Shown: positions 15,629 through 20,778 of the stretch, piece by piece
Layout of the letters: every line of letters begins with the position of its first letter
Position numbering within the stretch: the stretch's first letter is position 1
Source of the DNA: Bacillota bacterium
GTDB taxonomy: Bacteria > Bacillota > Clostridia > Acetivibrionales > DTU013
NCBI GenBank assembly: GCA_023415815.1
Contig: JAEZJL010000026.1
Span: forward strand, 1 to 20,778
Direction: 5' to 3'
DNA: 20,778 bases
Program-made: the position numbers and the translations under genes
The notes under the pieces: generated by a model
The model's database searches: none
The model's input: only the letters and a program-made list of their open reading frames with translations
What the model was told of the DNA's origin: nothing

Positions 15629-17791
15629 ATGGCTTGGCCAACTGCGTTAGATTACCGTGATGCAATACAAAACCCAAATATTTGCTTTGATGATATTGAA
15701 CTTAAAAAGGGAACTCCAGTTACCGATAAGATGGGGTTACCCAAGCCCGATTCAGGTGCGTTTGCAAGTGTCTATAGAATTAAGCATGGTCGAAATGATT
15801 GGGCAGTAAAGTGCTTTCTACGAGAGTTGTCAGACCAACAGCAACGTTATATTGCTATCAGTCAACACTTGTCTGCAAATAAACTTCCATATATCGTGGG
15901 ATTTGAATACTTAAAGCTAGGAATAAAAATCCATGGACAATGGTATCCAATTGTAAAAATGGAATGGGTACAAGGTGAATCGCTTAATAACTATATACGA
16001 CAAAACATACGCAATCCGTCAATTCTTCTTCATTTAGCTAATCGTTGGATAGAAATGATAAAGGCATTACAGCATGCTCATATTGCTCACGGTGATTTAC
16101 AACATGGAAATATTTTGGTAAGTAACGGAGATTTTCGTCTAATTGATTACGATGGTATGTATGTGCCTACTCTTTCTGGGAAGCCCAGTCATGAGTTAGG
16201 ACATCGTAATTACCAGCATCCCTTAAGAAGCGAACATGATTTTGATGAATATATAGATAATTTTTCAACATGGGTTATTTATACTTCACTAATAGCTCTA
16301 AGTATTGACCCTAACTTATGGGATAGAGTTGATGCTGGTGAGGAAAATTTGCTCTTTAGAAAAGAAGATTTTGAACAACCTGAATCATCTGTAATAATGA
16401 GTTTATTACGGCAAAATCCAGATAAATCGATACAATCCCTTTTCTCAGTGATGAAATCAATTATTTACACTGACTTATTAAATATTCCTTCATTGGGTAA
16501 CATGAAAGCGATTCAGCCTTCCAGTATTTCGGTTTCAAATAGTACATTACCAGAATGGGTAAAACCTTATATAAATAGTACAAATAATAAACAACCCCAT
16601 AATACTTCTATTGAACAAGAAGAAACAGATTTATCATGGCTTTTAGATAATATAGAATCAGAATCAATATTACACATCCAATCTTCATCATGCTTACCAG
16701 AATATATTGCTATAAGTGTAACAGTAACTTGTATAGCCTCAGCCTTGATAATTCATACAATTGGTATATTATCTCTATACTCTATTTGCGGTATAGGAGG
16801 AGAAATAGCAGTGTTTTCAATGTTTTTACTTAGAAGATATAGGAGATTGCCTGAAGTTATAAAGAAACGTACAGTTTTAAAAAATAAAGAAAATGTACAA
16901 AAAGACATCCGTCAAAATACAGAAAAAATAAAATTTCTATGTAATAAAAAAGAAAAAATATATGAGGATGAGGAAAAAAGACTTAATGAAGTAATGGAAA
17001 TGCAACGTAAATGCACCCAAAGTGAAAAAGATGAAATCTCCATTGTCGATAAAGAATTATATAGTAATTTGGCACAACTAAATACTCAGTTACGAGATAT
17101 AGACAACTCGGAAGTTAATGAATTAGCCTCTGCACTGGTAGATTTTCAAAACCAATTCATTTATTCGAAACTACAGTCTTATGATATAGCACGAGCCAGG
17201 ATACCCGGAATAGGTGATGCTATGAAATCAAGGCTGACATGTGCAGGGGTTAAAACTGCAGGAGATATTATTAATGTACATATATTTAATAGTTGGAGAA
17301 GTGGCTATTCAAATGAAGTGACATATATAGAAATCGTTGGGCGTGGTAAAATACATATAGATGGTATTGGTCCTGCAAAAGCCAATGCGATTTTAAGCTG
17401 GAAAAAAGGCTTAGAAACAAAGATGCGTAGCAATATGCCCCAAAAATTAGACCAGATGCGAATAAATTCAATTAAATACAAATATCAGTCTCAAAAAAGC
17501 GCTATCGAACAACAAATTACTATACTTAAGCAAGGTTCAGACTATAAAAAAACTAAAATAAGGCAAAAGTTCAGTAAAGAGCTTGATAGTTTAAATAGAA
17601 ATATAATAGATATAAAAAATCAAAGTTTAAAATCATGTCAAGATATAGACCGAACTATTGATGAGAGCAGAAAAATTCTCTCCTCCAAGAATTGGACATT
17701 GGCTAAGTACCAAAAGGAATTATCCTGCTATAAAAACATCAATTTTATAAAGTATTTAAAACATATTGTTTCATCGCTAAAACATAAATAA
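15629..17791 (+). CDS. Membrane Ser/Thr kinase with coiled coil and tandem HhH motifs, YegI-like
   Basis: A 720-residue protein. The N-terminal kinase domain (about 25-290) shows a glycine-loop-like SGAFASVYR, the ATP lysine K61 in WAVKCF, the catalytic loop HGDLQHGNILV (D156, N161) and DYDG (D173) in place of DFG, so the key catalytic residues are present. A hydrophobic hairpin of two helices spans about 357-402 and should put both ends in the cytosol. A coiled coil (about 410-500), two helix-hairpin-helix motifs (RIPGIGDAMKSRL near 524 and HIDGIGPAKANAIL near 577) and a second coiled coil (about 600-700) follow. HhH motifs usually contact DNA or nucleic-acid-like ligands. This layout matches E. 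coli YegI-type kinases. Confidence 0.82.
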   Translation: MAWPTALDYRDAIQNPNICFDDIELKKGTPVTDKMGLPKPDSGAFASVYRIKHGRNDWAVKCFLRELSDQQQRYIAISQHLSANKLPYIVGFEYLKLGIKIHGQWYPIVKMEWVQGESLNNYIRQNIRNPSILLHLANRWIEMIKALQHAHIAHGDLQHGNILVSNGDFRLIDYDGMYVPTLSGKPSHELGHRNYQHPLRSEHDFDEYIDNFSTWVIYTSLIALSIDPNLWDRVDAGEENLLFRKEDFEQPESSVIMSLLRQNPDKSIQSLFSVMKSIIYTDLLNIPSLGNMKAIQPSSISVSNSTLPEWVKPYINSTNNKQPHNTSIEQEETDLSWLLDNIESESILHIQSSSCLPEYIAISVTVTCIASALIIHTIGILSLYSICGIGGEIAVFSMFLLRRYRRLPEVIKKRTVLKNKENVQKDIRQNTEKIKFLCNKKEKIYEDEEKRLNEVMEMQRKCTQSEKDEISIVDKELYSNLAQLNTQLRDIDNSEVNELASALVDFQNQFIYSKLQSYDIARARIPGIGDAMKSRLTCAGVKTAGDIINVHIFNSWRSGYSNEVTYIEIVGRGKIHIDGIGPAKANAILSWKKGLETKMRSNMPQKLDQMRINSIKYKYQSQKSAIEQQITILKQGSDYKKTKIRQKFSKELDSLNRNIIDIKNQSLKSCQDIDRTIDESRKILSSKNWTLAKYQKELSCYKNINFIKYLKHIVSSLKHK

Positions 17792-17809
17792 TGTACACTA
17801 CCATCTTCT

Positions 17810-18004
17810 TTGAAGATATTTAAATTAAAACCCGGAATTGGCTTATCATATTTTTTTGCGTTAGGCGCGATGCTTATAAGGGTATTGGGTATAATAGCTA
17901 CCGCAATTATTTCCATAGCAAAATATAGAGCTGAGATTAAGAGAGATTATTTTGAGAAGATTGTAGATTGTGCGATTAAAGAGTGGGGTTGGATAGATAT
18001 GTAA
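17810..18004 (+). CDS. Small membrane ORF or gene remnant after the kinase
   Basis: A 64-codon ORF with one hydrophobic helix (SYFFALGAMLIRVLGIIATA) and a charged C-terminus ending in WGWIDM. It is in the same frame as the kinase, whose TAA stop is at 17789-17791, so the frame is interrupted by a single stop. It has no ribosome binding site at the TTG; an internal ATG at 17870 is also poorly served. It could be a truncated gene, a decayed kinase extension or chance. Confidence 0.3.
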   Translation: MKIFKLKPGIGLSYFFALGAMLIRVLGIIATAIISIAKYRAEIKRDYFEKIVDCAIKEWGWIDM

Positions 18005-18240
18005 GCTGCTGAAGGCGATTTAAAGGAAGGAAGTTAATGCCTTTTAATTATTATCTTATTTTTTGTGATAGATTCTATAAGTTTTTGAGCAAGCGTTGTA
18101 ATAGATAAGGATATAAATAAATTTTACAGTAATTATAATATTATAAAAACAACTTTTGGATAAACACGCAAATTAAAACTAATTTTCATTGGCAAAAGCG
18201 GTTGTGGCTGATTTGGATTGAAAGTGCCATATAAAAAAGT
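18005..18240. other. AT-rich gap with one 23-codon ORF
   Basis: No recognisable gene. AAGGAAGGAAG precedes an ATG at 18037 opening a 23-residue ORF (MPFNYYLIFCDRFY onward, stop at 18106-18108), which could be a microprotein or chance. The rest is low-complexity AT-rich DNA before the HigB promoter, and I see no convincing terminator in it. Confidence 0.3.
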
Positions 18241-18273
18241 TTGACAATTAGAACGAATTAGTTATATTATAAT
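18241..18273 (+). promoter_or_regulatory. Promoter and possible operator of the higBA operon
   Basis: A perfect TTGACA (18241-18246) is followed after 16 bases by TATATT (18263-18268). A short palindrome, TTATA-T-TATAA (18262-18272), overlaps the -10 region and could be bound by the HTH antitoxin for autoregulation, as is usual for such operons. The operator is an inference. Confidence 0.6.
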
Positions 18274-18290
18274 TATTAAGAGGAAAAGAT

Positions 18291-18650
18291 ATGTATGCGG
18301 TTGAGATCTACGAAGATAAAGATGGTAACGCTCCTATTGCCGACTTTATAGAGGATTTGAATACTAAAGCCAATACCAGTAAATCACATCGGGTAAGGCT
18401 GAAAAAGATATCTGAGTATTTGGAGCTTTTGAAGGCATATGGCACAAGGGCGGGTTTACCGTCAACAAGGCACATTGAAGATGATATATGGGAGCTCCGT
18501 CCGATGCAGGACCGAATATTATTCGCATACTGGAAAGACAATAAGTTTTTATTGCTACACCACTTTGTGAAAAAGACACAAAAAACGCCGCAGAGGGAAA
18601 TTGACCAAGCAAAACGTAACATGGCGGATTTCCTTGAAAGGAGTAAATGA
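18291..18650 (+). CDS. higB: HigB-like (Gp49/RelE superfamily) toxin
   Basis: A 119-residue protein of the phage-derived Gp49/HigB family, typically ribosome-dependent mRNA interferases. Characteristic segments are HIEDDIWELRPMQDRILFAYW, LLLHHFVKKTQKTPQREID and the closing A..N..DFLER. AGAGG precedes ATG 18291. It sits directly before an XRE-type antitoxin gene (stop and next start one base apart), the toxin-first order typical of HigBA. Length is normal for the family, with no sign of truncation. Confidence 0.87.
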   Translation: MYAVEIYEDKDGNAPIADFIEDLNTKANTSKSHRVRLKKISEYLELLKAYGTRAGLPSTRHIEDDIWELRPMQDRILFAYWKDNKFLLLHHFVKKTQKTPQREIDQAKRNMADFLERSK

Positions 18651-18651
18651 T

Positions 18652-18966
18652 ATGGCTGCTAAGACAAGAAAATGGGATGAATTATATAATAATCTGGATG
18701 CATTGACACAGGAAGACCGTGACGAGATAGCCCTTAAAGTTAAAATCATAGGTCAGATATTGGAAGCCCGCAAAGAGAAAGGCCTTACTCAAGCGGAACT
18801 GGAGGCAATCAGCGGGGTGAAGCAAACCTTCATTGCCAGGCTTGAGAACAACCGTATGGACCCGCAACTGACCACAATTTTAAAGCTGTTGCATCCGCTG
18901 GGTATGACTCTGGCTGTTGTTCCTTTTAAGGAGCAACTGAAGATAACAATACTTGATAAGGAGTAG
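18652..18966 (+). CDS. higA: HigA-like antitoxin, XRE-type HTH protein
   Basis: A 104-residue protein with a helix-turn-helix at about residues 33-85 (ILEARKEKGLTQAELEA, SGVKQTFIARLENN, TTILKLLHPLGM). It should neutralise the upstream HigB-like toxin and repress the operon. ATG 18652 is chosen because AAAGGAG, inside the toxin's 3' end, lies seven to eight bases upstream; an upstream in-frame extension to 18601 would overlap the toxin. The tight coupling with the toxin supports a functional pair. Confidence 0.87.
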   Translation: MAAKTRKWDELYNNLDALTQEDRDEIALKVKIIGQILEARKEKGLTQAELEAISGVKQTFIARLENNRMDPQLTTILKLLHPLGMTLAVVPFKEQLKITILDKE

Positions 18967-19209
18967 GTATTTATGTGGTAGAGAGGTCGGCTCCTGTTTG
19001 GGTCAACCTCTTTTCTACAATGCAGGATGTTGTATCAAAAATTGGTTTTGCGATTTAGTAAAACATTCAAATGGTTATAATTCTTATTTCGTTTCATTTA
19101 CTTTCCTGTACATCAAGGATGCGTCCATTCCCTTTTAAATTGGTATTTGCCCTGTTCTACCGGATCTATCCCTTATATGTTACGATTCATATACAAAATG
19201 CTATATCAC
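18967..19209. other. Gap after higBA; weak terminator, no gene seen
   Basis: AGAGGT (18982-18987) pairs with ACCTCT (19006-19011) and is followed by TTTCT, a plausible but weak terminator for higBA. The remaining bases carry no ORF with a ribosome binding site. Confidence 0.4.
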
Positions 19210-19238
19210 TTTACGGATGTGTAAAATAATGGTATTAT
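19210..19238 (+). promoter_or_regulatory. Promoter of the secreted-protein gene
   Basis: TTTACG (19210-19215) and TATTAT (19233-19238) are 17 bases apart, with TGG as an extended -10 element. It lies 33 bases before the gene start with nothing between but a strong ribosome binding site. Confidence 0.6.
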
Positions 19239-19271
19239 AGTATAGAAAAAAATATATAGGAGGTATTGTTT

Positions 19272-19814
19272 ATGATTAATAGAAAAGCTTTGGTTTATTG
19301 CCTGATACTATCTTTTATTACATCAAGTTTTTCAATGCCTGTTATTGCCTCGAGTGGACATGTTGAAGTTTTAAGTACAGAGCTGATTCAAGCAAATGTA
19401 GGGCCTATGATAAATCAGGAAGCCATTCTTTCATTGGCTTTAGGAGAATCAAGGACTCTAACAAAAACAATTACCAAAAGTTCTACATCGACAATTACCA
19501 ATGAATATGGTGTTAGTGTTGATGCATCCTATACCGTGCAAACACTTTTCACCATGAAAAGTGCGATTAATTACAAAACCGTTCAGACCCAATCAGACAC
19601 CGTTACATATACGTTAGACGATAAGACAACCTATACATTCCCCAGCGAATTTGCTGCATTGGGTCATAATAGCTGCACAATTTATGCTGCAATAGACTAT
19701 AATCTATACAAGGTGGTTCTAAAATATAGAAGGGAACCAGAATTTGTTGTATACTCAAAAGTTCCTGTATTAAAGAAATTTGCCATATCGGAAAACATTA
19801 CATTACCATATTAA
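19272..19814 (+). CDS. Secreted Ser/Thr-rich protein of unknown function
   Basis: A 180-residue protein with a Sec signal peptide: basic MINRKALVY, a hydrophobic core (CLILSFITSSFSMPVI) and a probable cleavage site at VIA/SS near residue 27. The mature part is rich in alternating Ser/Thr and hydrophobic residues (TLTKTITKSSTSTITNEY, then TVQTQSDTVTYTLDD), which suggests an extended beta-sheet fold. The pattern recalls the strand regions of aerolysin-like beta-pore-forming proteins, but no motif confirms this. Only one Cys remains after the signal peptide. ATG 19272 follows AGGAGG by eight bases. The gene is monocistronic, with its own promoter and a strong terminator. Confidence 0.75.
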   Translation: MINRKALVYCLILSFITSSFSMPVIASSGHVEVLSTELIQANVGPMINQEAILSLALGESRTLTKTITKSSTSTITNEYGVSVDASYTVQTLFTMKSAINYKTVQTQSDTVTYTLDDKTTYTFPSEFAALGHNSCTIYAAIDYNLYKVVLKYRREPEFVVYSKVPVLKKFAISENITLPY

Positions 19815-19845
19815 TCGTTCTATGCGGGCTGATCATGAGTTCTAT

Positions 19846-19880
19846 AAACTTCTCAGATACTTTTAGAGAAGTTTTTTTTA
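19846..19880 (+). terminator. Strong intrinsic terminator
   Basis: AAACTTCTC (19846-19854) pairs perfectly with GAGAAGTTT (19866-19874), closing an 11-base loop, and is followed by a run of T. It ends the secreted-protein transcript 32 bases after its stop codon. Confidence 0.88.
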
Positions 19881-19973
19881 TAATTGACTTTGAATATGCT
19901 TTAACAAGGCAAATTTCCGGAGAAAAGTAATGCAAAAGTGCTGATAGCCAAACCTGAAAAGAAGCAGAATCCT

Positions 19974-20242
19974 TTATATTTCCGACATGCTCAGATACCC
20001 GCGGTCCCGCGCCAGCTTGATGGCCGCCATCTTGCTGTTTACGCTAAGCTTTGGTAGATGTTTTTAAAATGCGCCTTGGCTGTTTCCTCCGATATGTATC
20101 TCGTCCCTCTTTACCGGGACGAGGTAACTGTCCCCTTATTCTTTCGAACGGAAGGGCGGGAATAATCGCTTGACCCTAAGAAAGTCAGGTCGAGGAAGCG
20201 CTTCACAATACCCGACAGCCCCTAATTGTCCAAAATTTTCAT
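19974..20242 (-). pseudogene. Broken LuxR-type regulator gene
   Basis: On the minus strand, RYISEETAKAHFKNIYQ is continued, after a one-base frameshift, by KLSVNSKMAAIKLARDRGYL and a stop (TAA at 19976-19974). Together they are the C-terminal half of a LuxR/NarL-type HTH domain. The 5' end of a gene also remains: AGGAGG, then ATG 20242 and MKILDN, stopped at once by TAG. The sequence between contains stops and a hairpin repeat in place of the receiver or sensor part. The intact gene probably encoded a response regulator or LuxR-type activator. It now has a frameshift, stops and a large internal loss. Confidence 0.65.
20100..20225. repeat. Hairpin-containing repeat-like insertion in the LuxR relic
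   Basis: CTCGTCCC (20100-20107) and GGGACGAG (20116-20123) form a perfect 8-base-pair hairpin next to GTAACTGTCCCC, and a further imperfect arm pair CTTGACC/GGTCGAG lies at about 20169-20195. GC-rich, palindromic DNA of this style inside an AT-rich island looks like a REP/MITE-like interspersed element. The limits are approximate, and only one copy is in the window. Confidence 0.4.
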
Positions 20243-20290
20243 ACGCTAACCTCCTTTTTTTGAGCTTCATCTCATCCAAATTAAAGAAAA

Positions 20291-20333
20291 GATATATAAA
20301 GTACTTGACATGATGTCAAATATATTATACATT
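20291..20333. promoter_or_regulatory. Overlapping divergent promoters sharing a palindrome
   Basis: TTGACA (20305-20310) and TGTCAA (20314-20319) form an inverted repeat. On the plus strand TTGACA is 17 bases from TACATT (20328-20333). On the minus strand the other arm is TTGACA, 17 bases from TATATC (20296-20291). The two -35 boxes face each other, so the membrane-protein gene and the former LuxR gene appear to have been divergently transcribed from one control site. Confidence 0.55.
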
Positions 20334-20377
20334 ATGTATGTAACAAATAACTAATTGTAAAAAGGAGTGTACGGACT

Positions 20378-20778
20378 ATGTCATATCAGGAAAAGAAAAC
20401 GATTGTACAAATTTTAACGGGGATATTACTCTTAACAGTATATTGCATCTATGCATTCAATAAGATTCAGTCGGGCATGGCTGCCTCGGATGATATGAAG
20501 TTTTGGGCAACTGCAATACTGATATTTATCGGCATCGGTGTTGTCGCTTCAATTGTCATTCAAATCGTATTTCACATCCTGCTCTCCATTGCGATTGCTG
20601 TCAAGCAGCGAGTGCAGGACGAAAAATGTGAGGATAAGGAAATAGAAAAAACAATCAAACTGGAAATGGTTGAAGACGAAATGGATAAGCTGATTGAACT
20701 CAAAGCAATGAAAATCGGTTTTGCCATTGTTGGTTTCGGATTTATTGCAGCGCTGGTATCGCTTGTGTTAAATTATTC
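20378..20778 (+). CDS. Multi-pass membrane protein, 3' end beyond the window
   Basis: The frame starting MSYQEKKTIVQILTG stays open to the end of the window, giving 133 residues. Helices are seen at about residues 10-27 (VQILTGILLLTVYCIYAF), 46-76 (ATAILIFIGIGVVASIVIQ and on) and 112 onward (IGFAIVGFGFIAALVSLVLN). A charged loop (VKQRVQDEKCEDKEIEKTIK) lies between the second and third. AAAGGAG precedes the ATG by about ten bases. It resembles a common Bacillota membrane-protein type often encoded beside a small XRE regulator, which would lie outside the window; that is from memory and unconfirmed. Confidence 0.7.
   Translation, partial: MSYQEKKTIVQILTGILLLTVYCIYAFNKIQSGMAASDDMKFWATAILIFIGIGVVASIVIQIVFHILLSIAIAVKQRVQDEKCEDKEIEKTIKLEMVEDEMDKLIELKAMKIGFAIVGFGFIAALVSLVLNY

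Noticed and set aside
17728..17916. 62-codon minus-strand ORF at the kinase 3' end
   Set aside because: It overlaps the kinase coding end and has no ribosome binding site or recognisable features.
13632..20378. A complete Tn7-like or other transposon
   Set aside because: No transposase, integrase or tns gene is present in the window, and no matching right-end repeats were found. Only the position behind glmS suggests it.

Overview
The window looks like a chromosome segment of a member of the Clostridia (Bacillota). The evidence is the cdaA-cdaR-(FAD protein)-glmM-glmS gene order, a glmS ribozyme upstream of glmS, strong AGGAGG-type ribosome binding sites, sigma-A-like promoters, and heavy use of AGG and ATA codons in a core of moderately high GC. 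No species can be named from the sequence alone.

Positions 1-5730 hold the end of a GGDEF (diguanylate cyclase) protein, a Cof-type HAD phosphatase, a 34-residue single-helix membrane protein, and an AmmeMemoRadiSam locus. In that locus a Memo/LigB-AMMECR1 fusion is separated from its radical SAM partner by two opposite-strand genes: a membrane-anchored metallo-beta-lactamase-fold protein and a single-pass membrane protein of unknown function. Positions 5812-13631 are the conserved cell-wall and second-messenger block: the c-di-AMP cyclase CdaA, its regulator CdaR, a COG2509-type flavoprotein, GlmM, a glmS ribozyme with an unusually long downstream leader, and GlmS. GlmM and GlmS supply amino-sugar precursors of peptidoglycan. 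CdaA and CdaR tie c-di-AMP signalling to the same pathway.

Directly after glmS the composition changes sharply to AT-rich DNA that looks like an accessory island. It carries a three-gene vWA / PP2C phosphatase / protein kinase operon (13936-17791). This resembles the TerY-P triad and the E. coli yegL-yegK-yegI set, and the kinase has a membrane hairpin, a coiled coil and tandem helix-hairpin-helix motifs. It is followed by small uncertain ORFs, a HigB/HigA toxin-antitoxin pair, a small secreted Ser/Thr-rich protein with a strong terminator, a decayed LuxR-type regulator containing a hairpin repeat, and the start of a membrane protein of a type often found next to an XRE regulator.

The most interesting parts are the kinase/phosphatase/vWA module placed right behind glmS (the classic Tn7-type target), the codon-usage break within the last 330 bases of glmS, and the roughly 360-base structured leader between the glmS ribozyme and the glmS start. 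No tRNA, rRNA or CRISPR array was seen.
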